The translations under genes were made by a program, and so were the position numbers. From contig NZ_KB899376.1 of NCBI RefSeq assembly GCF_000378185.1, positions 276,357-340,356 on the forward strand: 64,000 nucleotides of DNA, written 5' to 3'. The notes beneath the pieces were generated by a model. The model saw nothing but the letters and a program-made list of their open reading frames with translations, had not been told where the DNA came from and made no database searches. The DNA is from Salinimonas chungwhensis DSM 16280 (lineage in GTDB: Bacteria; Pseudomonadota; Gammaproteobacteria; Enterobacterales; Alteromonadaceae). Positions 45,973 through 56,380 of this stretch are shown one piece after another (the stretch's first letter is position 1; each line of letters opens with the position of its first letter).

Positions 45973-48575
45973 CAGTTGGCAACGATATTGACGAGTTTGC
46001 CCGGCACAACAATTACCTTACGAATGGTTTTATCGTCCGTATACTGCTGGACATTGGGCTGCGACAGAGCAAGCTGTTCAACATCGTCTTTGCTGGCTGT
46101 GGCACTGACTGTAATTTTCGCTCGCAGTTTACCGTTAACTTGCACAATAATTAGCTTTTCGTCCTCAACCAGAGCGTCTTTATCCAGCTCTGGCCAGCCG
46201 CAATGCTCTATTGGCGTTTCAAAACCGAACTGTTCCCATAGAGTATGGCAGATGTGCGGGGTAACCGGATTTAAAAGCTGTACAACCGCCTGCAATGCTT
46301 CGCGCATAATCGCCTTATCCTGCGGGCCTTCCTGAGAGGCTTTTTGCAGATGATTCAACAACTCCATGATTGCAGCAATTGCAGTATTAAATGTTTGTCT
46401 GCGGCCTAAATCATCCGTGACTTTCTCGATGGTACGATGTACTTCACGACGCAAATCTTTTTGGGGCTTGCTCAGCGCTGACGTATCCAAAGCAGGAGCA
46501 CGGCCGCTGGCCAGATGGTCCTGAACTAACTTCCAGACCCGGCGCAGGAAACGATGAGCGCCTTCTACGCCCGAATCAATCCATTCAAGCGTTTGTTCTG
46601 GTGGCGCGGCAAACATCGTAAATAGACGCACTGTATCGGCACCGTATTGGTCAATAACCTGCTGAGGATCTATACCATTATTTTTGGACTTCGACATTTT
46701 TGTCATGCCGCCGTGAATTACCGGCTCACCCGAGCTTGTCAGCCATGCCTTCGTAATGCGCCCCTTATCATCCTTTTCGGTAGATACGTCAACAGGCGCA
46801 TGCCAGGTTTTCTTACCGAGGCTATCTTCCGAATAGTAAGAGTCTGCCAAAACCATGCCCTGACATAGCAAACGCTTAAAGGGTTCATCTGAATCTACTA
46901 AGCCTTCATCGCGAAGTAATTTATGGAAAAAACGTGAATACAGAAGATGCAATATCGCGTGTTCGATACCACCAATATACTGGTCCACTGGCAGCCAGTA
47001 ATTAGCCTGCTTTGGATTTAGCATCGCCTCCTGATTTTGTGCGCAACTGTAACGGGCATAGTACCAGGATGATTCCATAAAGGTATCAAATGTATCCGTT
47101 TCGCGCAGTGCTGGCTGACCCTGATAGGTAGTCTGTGCCCATGCCGGGTCTGCTTTGATAGGAGAGGTTACACCGTCCATTTCGACATCTTCTGGCAAAC
47201 GCACCGGCAAATCTTCAGCGGGCACGGCTGCTGATTCACCATTTTCCAAATTAAGCATAGGGATGGGGGTGCCCCAGTAACGCTGACGGCTGACACCCCA
47301 GTCGCGCAACCGATAGTTTACCTTTTTCTTACCATGACCGATGCTTTCCAGTTCTCCGGCTATCTGTGCAAAAGCGTCGTTAAATTCAAGCCCATTAAAA
47401 TCGCCAGAGTTAATTAAAACACCTTTGCCGGTGAATGCTGACTGATCAAGGTCACACTTTTCACTGCTATCCACCGCAGGTTCAACCACCTGCTTTATAG
47501 GTAGTTGATATTTATTAGCAAATTCCCAGTCCCGTTGATCATGACCAGGCACAGCCATGACCGCGCCGGAGCCATAATCCATTAGTACAAAATTTGCTAT
47601 CCAGACTGGCAGACGTTCTTTGGTTAACGGGTGGATAGCGTAGAAGCCGGTGGGGCAGCCCTTCTTGTCCATGGTGGCCAGTTCGGCTTCAGCTACCTTG
47701 GTATTTCTGCATTCTTCAATAAATCGGGCTGCTTCTTCACTGGTAGCTGCTGCTTTTTCTGCCAGAGGGTGTTGAGCAGCAATACCAAGGTAGGTTACTC
47801 CGAATAAGGTATCAGGGCGCGTGGTGTAAACGTCCAGCGCGTTAAGCTCTGCGTCAGATTTTTCCAACTCAAACGTGATTTCCACGCCCTCAGAACGACC
47901 AATCCAGTTTGCCTGCATCGCGCGAACCTGTTCTGGCCACTCCTCAAGTTTTTCCAGGTCAGTCAGTAATTCTTCAGCATAGTCAGTAATTTTAATAAAC
48001 CACTGAGGAATTTCTTTTTGTTCAACTAATGCGCCGGAACGCCAGCCGCGACCGTCGACTACTTGCTCATTAGCCAGAACGGTTTGATCGACAGGATCCC
48101 AGTTAACCGTCGAATTTTTTTTGTATACTAGACCTTTTTCATACAGGCGAGTGAAAAACCACTGCTCCCACTGATAGTAATCGGCTTTGCATGTGGTCAC
48201 TTCACGATCCCAGTCATAGCCAAAACCTAATGAAGCTAACTGACCTTTCATATAATCGATATTGGCGTAGGTCCATTTGGCGGGCGCTGTTTTATTATTT
48301 ATAGCAGCATTTTCTGCCGGCAGGCCAAATGCGTCCCAGCCCATCGGCTGCAGAACATTTTTTCCCTGCATGCGCTGAAAGCGGCTGACCACATCACCGA
48401 TGGTGTAATTTCTGACATGGCCCATATGCAGCCTTCCGCTGGGGTAAGGGAACATTGATAGACAATAAAATTTTTCCTGGTCGGGATTCTCGGTTGCCTG
48501 GAAAGACTGATTTTCTTCCCAGTATTGCTGAACCTGCTGCTCAATCTCTTTAGGGTTATACTGTTTCTCGGCCAT
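45972..48575 (-). CDS. leuS: Leucyl-tRNA synthetase
   Basis: The ATG at 48575 gives an 867-residue class I synthetase beginning [14 protein letters not shown]. Visible are the HIGH-type motif [12 protein letters not shown], the CP1 editing domain with [14 protein letters not shown], the KMSKS motif in [11 protein letters not shown], and the C-terminal anticodon-binding and LeuS-specific domains. It heads the leuS-lptE-holA-nadD-rsfS-rlmH-mrdA-rodA-rlpA run. The ribosome-binding site is weak. Confidence 0.96.
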   Translation of the reverse strand: MAEKQYNPKEIEQQVQQYWEENQSFQATENPDQEKFYCLSMFPYPSGRLHMGHVRNYTIGDVVSRFQRMQGKNVLQPMGWDAFGLPAENAAINNKTAPAKWTYANIDYMKGQLASLGFGYDWDREVTTCKADYYQWEQWFFTRLYEKGLVYKKNSTVNWDPVDQTVLANEQVVDGRGWRSGALVEQKEIPQWFIKITDYAEELLTDLEKLEEWPEQVRAMQANWIGRSEGVEITFELEKSDAELNALDVYTTRPDTLFGVTYLGIAAQHPLAEKAAATSEEAARFIEECRNTKVAEAELATMDKKGCPTGFYAIHPLTKERLPVWIANFVLMDYGSGAVMAVPGHDQRDWEFANKYQLPIKQVVEPAVDSSEKCDLDQSAFTGKGVLINSGDFNGLEFNDAFAQIAGELESIGHGKKKVNYRLRDWGVSRQRYWGTPIPMLNLENGESAAVPAEDLPVRLPEDVEMDGVTSPIKADPAWAQTTYQGQPALRETDTFDTFMESSWYYARYSCAQNQEAMLNPKQANYWLPVDQYIGGIEHAILHLLYSRFFHKLLRDEGLVDSDEPFKRLLCQGMVLADSYYSEDSLGKKTWHAPVDVSTEKDDKGRITKAWLTSSGEPVIHGGMTKMSKSKNNGIDPQQVIDQYGADTVRLFTMFAAPPEQTLEWIDSGVEGAHRFLRRVWKLVQDHLASGRAPALDTSALSKPQKDLRREVHRTIEKVTDDLGRRQTFNTAIAAIMELLNHLQKASQEGPQDKAIMREALQAVVQLLNPVTPHICHTLWEQFGFETPIEHCGWPELDKDALVEDEKLIIVQVNGKLRAKITVSATASKDDVEQLALSQPNVQQYTDDKTIRKVIVVPGKLVNIVAN

Positions 48576-49048
48576 GAAAACTGAAACTTCCGCGTTGATT
48601 ATGTGTAGATACAATTAGCCGCATAGAATACCCCAGTGGCCTGCCGACCCACAATAGCCGTCGTCGACTTTTCTGGCAGGAGCGGTTACTTTAACCAGAG
48701 TTACTCTGTTGATGTCGTGGTGCAAGGGTGTCGAAAGACGTTGGTCCGCACCGGCCATGAACCATCATGAATTTCCGATAAGGGAGAGAGCAAGCGTCGT
48801 TTGCCAGTGAGAACGAAGCTGACAGCCACTGCAGTGCATTTGATGTTAGCTGATTTCCCCAACTTAACGTGGCTTATCCTGACAACATCGGTACATAAAA
48901 TGACCAATCATCAACGGGCATTCACAAATTCACAGCGTTTCATGGCGTTATCCAAAGAAGACTGGAATAATCGACTTATTATCTATAGTTGTCCTGTAAA
49001 ACATCGTTGTTTTACAGCAACCAGTAATCCAAGAGAATAAATATCCTT
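48576..49048. other. 473-base intergenic region between leuS and the Lon-like gene
   Basis: The region holds divergent promoters for leuS and the Lon-like gene but no credible gene. An open frame at 48801-49040 starts at TTG without a ribosome-binding site and resembles no family. The notable element is the perfect inverted repeat at 48994-49017, listed separately. Confidence 0.5.
48994..49017. promoter_or_regulatory. Perfect 10-bp inverted repeat upstream of the Lon-like gene
   Basis: CTGTAAAACA, a 4-base spacer and TGTTTTACAG form a perfect palindrome centred 43 bases before the start codon. In DNA it looks like an operator for a dimeric repressor. In RNA it would be a hairpin in the 5' leader. 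No T-tract follows, so it is not an ordinary terminator. Confidence 0.5.
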
Positions 49049-51442
49049 ATGCCCAGCGCTGATAAGATCGCAGCTATCTCTGTTGAAGAGCTGGCCCCAA
49101 CGCTTGACGATGCGTTTATAGAAGAGACCATTAACAATCCTGCTGCCCGTGAAGCAACATTCGTCGGGCAGGAGAGAGCCCGTGAAGCCATGTCTTTCGG
49201 TTTGGGCATAGGCGCGCCTGGCTATAACCTTTATGTGATGGGAGAGCCCGCCACCGGCCGGTTTTCCCTGGTGAAATCTCATATTGAAACAGCGGCGACG
49301 AAACTCAACGCACCTGAAGACTGGTGCTATATCGCAAACCTTGAAGATGAACGCGATCCATTACTGCTTAAGTTGCCCGCCTCCCAGGGACGTCGCTTTC
49401 ACAAAGCGATGCAGGGACTGATTGATGATGTCCTGGCCACTTTCCCGGCAGCCTTTGATATGCCCGGCTATCAGCGCCAGAAAGCGGCAATCAATCGCGC
49501 CTATCAGCAACGATATGATACGGCTGTGGACACTGTTGAGCGTTATGCCAATGCAAATCAACTGGTTATGCAGGAACAGCAGGGTACCATTAGCTTTGTA
49601 CCAGTCATCGACGGTGCGCCTGTTACTGAAGCGCAATTCGCACAACTGGAGAAAGAACAGCGCAGTTATTTTTATGGCCTTATTGACGAACTTGAAAATC
49701 GTTTGAGTGAGAGTCTGATCAGTTTACCCGTTTGGCGGCGGGAGAATGCCGAAAAATTAAGAAACCTCAATCGGGAAACGGCTGACGCCGGGGTGCGTCC
49801 GCTGATTAAATCTCTTGAGCACAAATATGCTGATAACCTGGGCGTATTGAAATATCTGCGCCAGCTACGATCGCACCTGCCAGAGACCGTGGTTGACCTG
49901 TGGCTGGATGAACAGCGTGAGGAAAAGTCAGATGACCCGGATAAGCGCGGTTATCTGGAAGAATTGTATCTGCCCAACCTTCTGGTATCTCACAAATATG
50001 ACGCCGGTCCTCCAATTATTTACGAGCCTAATCCCACTTATCAGAATTTGTTTGGCCGTATTGAGTATCACACCATGCATGGCGGCGTGTATACCGACTA
50101 TCGCATGATTCGCCCCGGGGCTCTGCATCGGGCTAACGGCGGTTACCTGCTATTGGATGCTGACCAAATGGTTGAACAGCCCTACGTGTGGGAAGCACTC
50201 AAACGCACTATCAAGTCGGGGCTGTTAAAAATGGATCTGCCACAGCAGGAAGTCGGCATGGTCAACGCGATTACACTTAATCCACAGCCTATGTCGCTGA
50301 ATCTAAAAGTTGTGCTGCTGGGCTCCCGGGATCTTTATTACACGCTGCAGGATTATGATGACGAATTCGACGAACTATTCAGAGTGTTAGTCGATTTTGA
50401 TTCGGAAATCCCGGCCAATCCTACTAATTTGTTTAGCTTTATTGGCAAGGTGCAGCAGCATGTTCATGCTCAGGGAATAACATCAATATCGGTCAACGCT
50501 ATGCGCAGACTTATACACCAGTCCTTACGCATGGCAGAGCACAAAAACCGGCTTTCTGCCCACGTCGCAGAATTGTTGGAACTGATCAATGAAGCGCTTT
50601 ATTTCTGCCAGAAGCAGGGCGACACAACCCTTGAGGCGGAACACATCGAAACGGCCCTTCAGGCTAAAAAACGCCGTACTGGCAGAGTCAGTCAGTCCTT
50701 GCTGGATGACATCAAGGAAGGTCATGTATTAATAGCCACCGAAGACAAAGCCGTAGGTACCGTCAACGGGCTAACGGTACTTGAAGTAGGGGATACGGCT
50801 TTTGGTACACCGGCCCGGATAACCTCCACCGTTTATGCCGGAGCCAATGGGGTGGTGGATATTGAACGTGAAGTTGAACTGGGTCAGCCGATACACTCCA
50901 AAGGCGTCATGTTGCTAAGCGGCTTTTTGGGCAATAAGTATGCACAGCATTTTCCTCTTACGCTGTCGGCTAATATCGCCCTTGAGCAATCTTACGGCCA
51001 TATTGATGGCGACAGTGCTTCACTGGGTGAGCTGGTAGCGCTTATTTCAGCCCTGACCGAGATACCGGTTTTACAAGGGCTGGCTGTAACAGGCTCAATT
51101 AATCAATATGGGGAAGTGCAGGCTGTTGGTGGCGTGAACGAAAAAATTGAAGGCTTTTTTGATCTTTGCCAACATCGCGGCCTGACCGGCTCTCAAGGGG
51201 TAATTATTCCGTATTCTAACCACGTCAATCTGGTTCTGGATACTACTGTAGTGAACGCTGTTGAACAGGGGCTCTTTCATATTTACCCGGTAAAAACCGT
51301 TGACGAAGCGCTCACACTGTTGATGGAGCGGGAAGCCGGCGGATTGAGTAGTCGAGGTCGGTATCCCAAAAATACGATTAATTATATGGCCGTCAATAGA
51401 CTCTACAATATTGCGCTTATCGTAAATGGCGGAGAGGAATAA
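49049..51442 (+). CDS. Lon-family ATP-dependent protease (LonB/YcbZ-like)
   Basis: The 797-residue protein has an AAA_32-type N-terminal domain in which the nucleotide-binding segment YVMGEPATGRFSLVKSHIE is a Walker-A-like loop without a standard lysine. A central AAA region follows (HRANGGYLLLDADQMVEQPYVWEALKRTIKSG). The C-terminal Lon protease domain has the catalytic serine in HIDGDSASLGELVALISALT and the lysine in VNEKIEGFFDLC. It resembles E. coli YcbZ more than Lon itself. Substrates are unknown; it sits alone with its own terminator. Confidence 0.9.
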   Translation: MPSADKIAAISVEELAPTLDDAFIEETINNPAAREATFVGQERAREAMSFGLGIGAPGYNLYVMGEPATGRFSLVKSHIETAATKLNAPEDWCYIANLEDERDPLLLKLPASQGRRFHKAMQGLIDDVLATFPAAFDMPGYQRQKAAINRAYQQRYDTAVDTVERYANANQLVMQEQQGTISFVPVIDGAPVTEAQFAQLEKEQRSYFYGLIDELENRLSESLISLPVWRRENAEKLRNLNRETADAGVRPLIKSLEHKYADNLGVLKYLRQLRSHLPETVVDLWLDEQREEKSDDPDKRGYLEELYLPNLLVSHKYDAGPPIIYEPNPTYQNLFGRIEYHTMHGGVYTDYRMIRPGALHRANGGYLLLDADQMVEQPYVWEALKRTIKSGLLKMDLPQQEVGMVNAITLNPQPMSLNLKVVLLGSRDLYYTLQDYDDEFDELFRVLVDFDSEIPANPTNLFSFIGKVQQHVHAQGITSISVNAMRRLIHQSLRMAEHKNRLSAHVAELLELINEALYFCQKQGDTTLEAEHIETALQAKKRRTGRVSQSLLDDIKEGHVLIATEDKAVGTVNGLTVLEVGDTAFGTPARITSTVYAGANGVVDIEREVELGQPIHSKGVMLLSGFLGNKYAQHFPLTLSANIALEQSYGHIDGDSASLGELVALISALTEIPVLQGLAVTGSINQYGEVQAVGGVNEKIEGFFDLCQHRGLTGSQGVIIPYSNHVNLVLDTTVVNAVEQGLFHIYPVKTVDEALTLLMEREAGGLSSRGRYPKNTINYMAVNRLYNIALIVNGGEE

Positions 51443-51443
51443 T

Positions 51444-51471
51444 AAAAAGACGGGCACAGCCCGTCTTTTTT
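51444..51471. terminator. Bidirectional terminator between the Lon-like gene and the SDR gene
   Basis: AAAAAGACGGGC, a 3-base loop and GCCCGTCTTTTTT form a perfect stem with A and T runs on both sides. It lies right after the Lon-like stop codon and 17 bases past the SDR stop codon on the other strand. Confidence 0.92.
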
Positions 51472-51487
51472 GAATCGAAGCGGGTGA

Positions 51488-52264
51488 TTATTTTGGTGGC
51501 ATACGCAGGCCGCCATCCAGCCGAATGGTCTCACCATTTAAATAACTATTTGTAATCATATGCTTGACCAGCCCGGCAAATTCTTTGGGATAACCCAGCC
51601 GTTTGGGGAACGGGACATTCGAAGACAATGCATCCTGCACTTTTTCCGGCATAGCTAACAACAGTGGCGTGCCCATCACACCAGGTGCGATGGTGTTGAC
51701 CCGAATACCCAGCGAGCATAAGTCTCTGGCCATCGGCAGAGTTAACGAAATAATACCGCCTTTACTGGCTGCGTAAGCAGTCTGGCCAATCTGGCCTTCA
51801 TAACCCGCCACCGAAGCGGTATTGATAATAAGACCACGCTCGCCATCATCATTCAAAGTGGCTTGCTGGCTCATGGCCTGAGCTGCCAGACGGGCCACAT
51901 TAAAGGTTCCGATAAGGTTGATATCAACCGTACGCTGAAAATCCTCTAGAGGTGCTGCTGCGCCTTCTTTATCGAGAGTACGCTTAGCCGGAGCAATACC
52001 TGCACAGTTAATACAGACGTGAAGATCTCCAAACTTTGACTTAACATCGTCGATCGCTGAGCGAACCTGTGCTTCATCGCGCACATCTACATTATAAAAA
52101 CGGGTATGTTCTGCACCCAGCTCGTTAACGCGTTGCTCGCCTGATGCAGCGTCCAGGTCGAATAATGCGACCCTGGCGCCTGCGTCTCGAAGTGCTACTG
52201 CAGTGGCGTGACCCAACCCCGAACACCCACCCGTAACAATTGCGGTAATTTGACCTACATCCAT
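51488..52264 (-). CDS. SDR-family 3-hydroxyacyl-CoA dehydrogenase (type II, HSD10-like)
   Basis: The 258-residue short-chain dehydrogenase has the cofactor loop TGGCSGLGHATA, an FDLDAASGEQ acidic residue indicating NAD preference, NCAGIAPA, the catalytic Ser in NTASVAGYEGQIGQ, YAASKGG, and the C-terminal GETIRLDGGLRMPPK. These features match type II 3-hydroxyacyl-CoA dehydrogenases used in fatty-acid or branched-chain acid breakdown. It is a single gene here, without other beta-oxidation genes. Confidence 0.9.
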   Translation of the reverse strand: MDVGQITAIVTGGCSGLGHATAVALRDAGARVALFDLDAASGEQRVNELGAEHTRFYNVDVRDEAQVRSAIDDVKSKFGDLHVCINCAGIAPAKRTLDKEGAAAPLEDFQRTVDINLIGTFNVARLAAQAMSQQATLNDDGERGLIINTASVAGYEGQIGQTAYAASKGGIISLTLPMARDLCSLGIRVNTIAPGVMGTPLLLAMPEKVQDALSSNVPFPKRLGYPKEFAGLVKHMITNSYLNGETIRLDGGLRMPPK

Positions 52265-52356
52265 TTATATTTTCTCATTAACCAAGTTGTGCAGCAAAGC
52301 TTACCTGCTTAACAAAAAAATAACTATGCCAGGGCGTCAGGTTGTACTTTCACCGC

Positions 52357-52653
52357 CTACTGTTTTGGCAACTGAATTTTACGCTCTTCGGTTGGACGAT
52401 ACAGCACCAGCGCATGACCGATTACCTGAACCTTCACTGCACCGGTTTCCCTGACGATAGCATCATTGATGAGCGTTTTTTCTTCACGGTCATCGGTCGG
52501 TACTTTCACCTTAATCAGTTCATGATGATTTAGCGCATTATCAATTTCAGCCACCACGCCCTCAGTAAGGCCGTTTCCACCAAGCTGTACAACAGGCTTC
52601 AGCGGATGCGCTAAACCTTTTAAAAATTGTTTCTGTTTATTCGAAAGTTTCAT
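52357..52653 (-). CDS. yhbY: Ribosome-assembly RNA-binding protein YhbY
   Basis: The ATG at 52653 gives the usual 98-residue protein starting MKLSNKQKQFLKGLAHPLKPVVQLGGNGLTEGV; longer in-frame starts would extend beyond the family's N-terminus. It is a CRS1/YhbY (CRM) domain with the GxxG-type RNA-binding loop (LGGNGLT). It binds pre-50S particles. It is divergent from rlmE, as in E. coli, with 92 bases between the two. Confidence 0.95.
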   Translation of the reverse strand: MKLSNKQKQFLKGLAHPLKPVVQLGGNGLTEGVVAEIDNALNHHELIKVKVPTDDREEKTLINDAIVRETGAVKVQVIGHALVLYRPTEERKIQLPKQ

Positions 52654-52745
52654 TACCAGGATATCTTTAATTAATTGGGACTTGCGTCTTGAAAAGCCAT
52701 ATTCTAACGCCATCTTGACCACATTCCCAATCACAAAGTGCGGCA

Positions 52746-53375
52746 ATGACGAAAAAGAAACATTCAGCCAGCAGTAAGCGTTGGCTTAAAGAGCATTTTG
52801 ACGATCAGTATGTGCAGAAGGCGCAAAAGCAAGGGCGTCGGTCCCGGGCGTTTTTTAAACTCGAAGAAGTGCAGCAAAAAGATAAACTTTTTAAACCTGG
52901 TATGACGGTAGTAGACCTTGGCGCAGCCCCTGGTGGATGGTCGCAGATGGCGTCTAGTCTGGTGGGGCCTGAGGGGCAGGTTATTGCTTGTGATATTTTA
53001 CCCATGGATCCCATTGCAGGTGTTGAATTTTTGCAGGGCGATTTTCGTGAAGAAGCAGTTCTCAACGCATTATTGAACAGAATAGACGGGAACAACGTAG
53101 ATATTGTGTTGTCTGATATGGCACCTAATATGTCGGGTAATAATTCTGTTGACCAGGCCCGCTCAATTTATTTGTGTGAACTGGCGCTGGATATGTGTCA
53201 CCAAGTGTTAAAACCCGGTGGCAGTCTGGCGATTAAAGTTTTCCAGGGGGAAGGGTTTGACGAATATTTAAAAGCGTTGCGTCAGACGTTTACCTCGATA
53301 AAAACCCGTAAGCCCGATTCATCGAGGGCGCGTTCGCGGGAAGTCTATCTGGTGGCTTGCGGCTATAAAGTGTAG
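52746..53375 (+). CDS. rlmE: 23S rRNA (U2552) 2'-O-methyltransferase RlmE
   Basis: The 209-residue FtsJ-type enzyme has [22 protein letters not shown] at the start, SAM motif [17 protein letters not shown], the catalytic K-D-K-E region with [10 protein letters not shown] and [16 protein letters not shown], and [18 protein letters not shown]. It methylates U2552 in the A loop of 23S rRNA late in 50S assembly. The Shine-Dalgarno is weak. ftsH follows after 118 bases. Confidence 0.96.
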   Translation: MTKKKHSASSKRWLKEHFDDQYVQKAQKQGRRSRAFFKLEEVQQKDKLFKPGMTVVDLGAAPGGWSQMASSLVGPEGQVIACDILPMDPIAGVEFLQGDFREEAVLNALLNRIDGNNVDIVLSDMAPNMSGNNSVDQARSIYLCELALDMCHQVLKPGGSLAIKVFQGEGFDEYLKALRQTFTSIKTRKPDSSRARSREVYLVACGYKV

Positions 53376-53493
53376 TAGGCTAAAGGGTAGCGGTTAAAGG
53401 AACGTTATTCGTCCGGTTTTGTTAGCTGACCAGTTACTGCGTAACTTATCAGCAAAGACAGGATTATTCCGGTAATTTCAGAGGTTAGTAGCA

Positions 53494-55443
53494 TTGAGCG
53501 ATATGGCAAAGAATTTAATTTTATGGTTAGTCATCGCTGTGGTTTTGATGTCAGTATTCCAGAGTTTTTCTCCGGGAGAATCGGCACGGCCCCAGACAGA
53601 TTATACAACCTTCCTTAAAGAAGCGAATCAGGGTAATATTCGTGAGGTTCGTATTGACAGCGAATCACAGGAAATTCGCGGGACAAAACGTTCCGGGGAA
53701 ACCTTTGTCACGTATATTCCTTATTATGATGACAAGTTAATATCTGACTTAGCGTCTAAAGATATCCGCATATATGGCGAGCCCGCCGAAGAACCCTCAA
53801 TCCTGACATCGATTTTCATATCATGGTTTCCCATGTTACTGCTGATTGCAGTGTGGATTTTCTTTATGCGTCAGATGCAGGGCGGTGGTGGCCGTGGTGC
53901 AATGTCTTTCGGTAAAAGCAAAGCGCGCTTGTTAGGTGAAGACCAGGTGAAGACTACATTTGCTGATGTTGCAGGCTGTGATGAGGCAAAAGAAGATGTT
54001 TCAGAGTTGGTCGACTTTCTGCGTGATCCAACAAAGTTTCAGAAGTTAGGTGGTAAAATTCCCAAAGGCGTGCTGATGGTAGGCCCTCCTGGTACGGGTA
54101 AAACGCTGCTTGCCAAAGCAATTGCTGGTGAGGCAAAAGTTCCCTTTTTCACGATTTCTGGTTCTGACTTTGTCGAAATGTTTGTTGGTGTCGGTGCCTC
54201 AAGAGTCCGGGACATGTTTGAACAAGCGAAAAAGTCCGCACCTTGTATTATTTTCATAGATGAGATTGATGCAGTTGGTAGACAACGGGGCGCAGGTCTT
54301 GGCGGTGGTCACGATGAAAGGGAACAAACCCTTAACCAGATGTTGGTTGAAATGGATGGTTTTGAAGGCCATGAAGGCATTATCGTGATTGCAGCTACTA
54401 ACCGTCCGGACGTATTGGATCCTGCGTTGCTTCGTCCAGGCCGTTTTGACCGTCAGGTTGTGGTAGGGTTACCGGATATTCGTGGGCGTGAGCAGATACT
54501 TAAGGTTCATGCACGCAAAGTACCGGTTGCAGATAATGTCGACCCAGCGGTAATTGCCCGTGGGACGCCGGGGTTCTCAGGTGCTGATTTGGCGAACCTT
54601 GTTAACGAGGCTGCGTTGTTTGCGGCGCGCTCTAACAAGCGTGTTGTATCAATGGAAGAGTTTGATAAGGCGAAAGACAAAATCATGATGGGCGCTGAGC
54701 GCAAATCAATGGTCATGTCTGAAGAAGAAAAAGCTATGACGTCTTACCATGAGGCTGGCCATGCGATCGTCGGACGACTGGTGCCCGAACACGATCCGGT
54801 ATACAAAGTTTCTATTATTCCACGCGGTCGCGCGCTGGGTGTAACTATGTATCTGCCAGAAAAAGATCGCGTTAGTCACTCGAAACAGCATCTTGAAAGT
54901 ATGGTATCCAGTTTGTTCGGTGGCCGAATTGCAGAACAAATTATCTACGGTGATGATAAAGTTACGACCGGTGCATCGAATGATATTGAACGCGCCACTG
55001 AGATAGCCCGCAAGATGGTCACGCAGTGGGGACTTTCCAGTAAGATGGGCCCCATGCTGTATGCTGAAGATGAAGGCGAGGTATTTCTTGGTAAGTCGAT
55101 GTCAAAAGCGTCAAGCATGTCGGATGATACAGCTCGTGCAATAGATGCAGAAATCAAGGCGATCATAGACTCGAACTATGACAGGGCGAAGAAGATTCTT
55201 GAAGAGAATATCGATATTCTGCATTCAATGAAAGATGCCCTCATGAAGTATGAAACTATTGATGCAAAGCAGATTGATGACCTGATGAATCGCACTGAGG
55301 TTCGTCCGCCAGCGGATTGGGATGATCGTTCCCCTGGTGATGGTGATAAACCCAGTGGTGGTAAACCCGCGCGGGAGGGCGAAATCAAAAATGATGGTGT
55401 TGATAAACCGTCAGTTGGTAAGCCCGGCGACTTGCCAGGATAA
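53494..55443 (+). CDS. ftsH: ATP-dependent zinc metalloprotease FtsH
   Basis: The 649-residue membrane protease has an N-terminal helix ([16 protein letters not shown]), a periplasmic domain, and a second helix ([15 protein letters not shown]). An AAA domain follows with Walker [14 protein letters not shown], Walker [13 protein letters not shown] and arginine-finger region RPGRFDRQV, then the zinc motif HEAGHA. A TTG at 53494 (SD GAGG at 53481) reads MSDMAKNL; an internal ATG at 53503 could also be used. The C-terminal tail is charged and Gly/Pro-rich. FtsH degrades LpxC and misassembled membrane proteins. Confidence 0.96.
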   Translation: MSDMAKNLILWLVIAVVLMSVFQSFSPGESARPQTDYTTFLKEANQGNIREVRIDSESQEIRGTKRSGETFVTYIPYYDDKLISDLASKDIRIYGEPAEEPSILTSIFISWFPMLLLIAVWIFFMRQMQGGGGRGAMSFGKSKARLLGEDQVKTTFADVAGCDEAKEDVSELVDFLRDPTKFQKLGGKIPKGVLMVGPPGTGKTLLAKAIAGEAKVPFFTISGSDFVEMFVGVGASRVRDMFEQAKKSAPCIIFIDEIDAVGRQRGAGLGGGHDEREQTLNQMLVEMDGFEGHEGIIVIAATNRPDVLDPALLRPGRFDRQVVVGLPDIRGREQILKVHARKVPVADNVDPAVIARGTPGFSGADLANLVNEAALFAARSNKRVVSMEEFDKAKDKIMMGAERKSMVMSEEEKAMTSYHEAGHAIVGRLVPEHDPVYKVSIIPRGRALGVTMYLPEKDRVSHSKQHLESMVSSLFGGRIAEQIIYGDDKVTTGASNDIERATEIARKMVTQWGLSSKMGPMLYAEDEGEVFLGKSMSKASSMSDDTARAIDAEIKAIIDSNYDRAKKILEENIDILHSMKDALMKYETIDAKQIDDLMNRTEVRPPADWDDRSPGDGDKPSGGKPAREGEIKNDGVDKPSVGKPGDLPG

Positions 55444-55449
55444 AACAAA

Positions 55450-55478
55450 AACGCCAGCATCTCTGCTGGCGTTTTTTT
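55450..55478 (+). terminator. Rho-independent terminator after ftsH
   Basis: ACGCCAGCA, loop TCTC and TGCTGGCGT are followed by TTTTTTT, ten bases past the ftsH stop codon. It separates ftsH from folP. Confidence 0.92.
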
Positions 55479-55528
55479 ATAATAACGACCGATCTCATAG
55501 ACCCACCTTTAAGTAATGCTATCCATTC

Positions 55529-56380
55529 ATGAATAAAAAATTAAAATTTATTAATGACTCTGCGGCACCTTCTAAGTCTGTTGTTATGGGTGTGCTAAAT
55601 GCAACGCCGGATTCTTTCTCAGATGGCGGCGAATATATGTCCTTGTCCAAGGCGTTAACGCGCTGTGCTGAAATGGTTGATGCTGGGGCCGCTATCATTG
55701 ATGTTGGCGGCGAATCAACCCGCCCCGGGGCACCTTTGGTAGATGTTCAGCAGGAATTGGATAGAGTTGTGCCAGTGATTGAGGCTATCGCTTCAAGATT
55801 TGATGTGGTGATTTCAGTGGATACGAGTAAACCCCAGGTCATGCAACATGCGGTGGATTCGGGCGCTGAACTAATTAATGATGTGCGAGCCTTGCAGGAA
55901 CCCGGCGCGCTGGAAACTGCTGTTCGTTGTGATGTACCGGTTTGCCTGATGCACATGCAGGGCTCGCCCCAATCTATGCAGAATAATCCGACTTATAAGG
56001 ATATCGTTGAAGAGGTCCAGACTTTTCTTATGCAAAGAGTGGATGCTTGTTTGAACGCGGGTATAAATAAAGACAACCTGATTCTCGATCCAGGTTTTGG
56101 CTTTGGTAAAAGCCTGGCGCATAATTATCAGCTGCTGGCGGCTCTACCTAAAATACGTCAACTTGGCTATCCGATCCTCGTCGGGATGTCCCGTAAGTCT
56201 ATGATAGGACAGGTTCTTAAAAACCAGGTTAATGAGCGATTAGCAGGTAGCCTTGCACTGGCGACTTTCGCGGCCCAGGCTAAATCAGAAATTATTCGTG
56301 TACATGATGTGAAAGAGACCGTTGACGTCGTTGAGATTGTGAATGCCTATCATGTATATACGCAACAAGGAGAACAATAA
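55529..56380 (+). CDS. folP: Dihydropteroate synthase
   Basis: The 283-residue TIM-barrel enzyme has MGVLNATPDSFSDGGEY, IDVGGESTRPGAP, SVDTSKPQVM, DVRALQEPGALE, CLMHMQGSPQSMQ, LDPGFGFGKS and the C-terminal VRVHDVKETVD-type segment (IIRVHDVKETVDVV). It joins p-aminobenzoate to the pterin precursor in folate synthesis and is the sulfonamide target. glmM starts directly after its stop codon with no gap. Confidence 0.96.
   Translation: MNKKLKFINDSAAPSKSVVMGVLNATPDSFSDGGEYMSLSKALTRCAEMVDAGAAIIDVGGESTRPGAPLVDVQQELDRVVPVIEAIASRFDVVISVDTSKPQVMQHAVDSGAELINDVRALQEPGALETAVRCDVPVCLMHMQGSPQSMQNNPTYKDIVEEVQTFLMQRVDACLNAGINKDNLILDPGFGFGKSLAHNYQLLAALPKIRQLGYPILVGMSRKSMIGQVLKNQVNERLAGSLALATFAAQAKSEIIRVHDVKETVDVVEIVNAYHVYTQQGEQ

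Noticed and set aside
48801-49040. 79-codon open frame between leuS and the Lon-like gene
   Set aside because: It starts at TTG without a ribosome-binding site, includes the palindrome and ends just before the Lon-like start codon. It is most likely a chance frame in promoter DNA.
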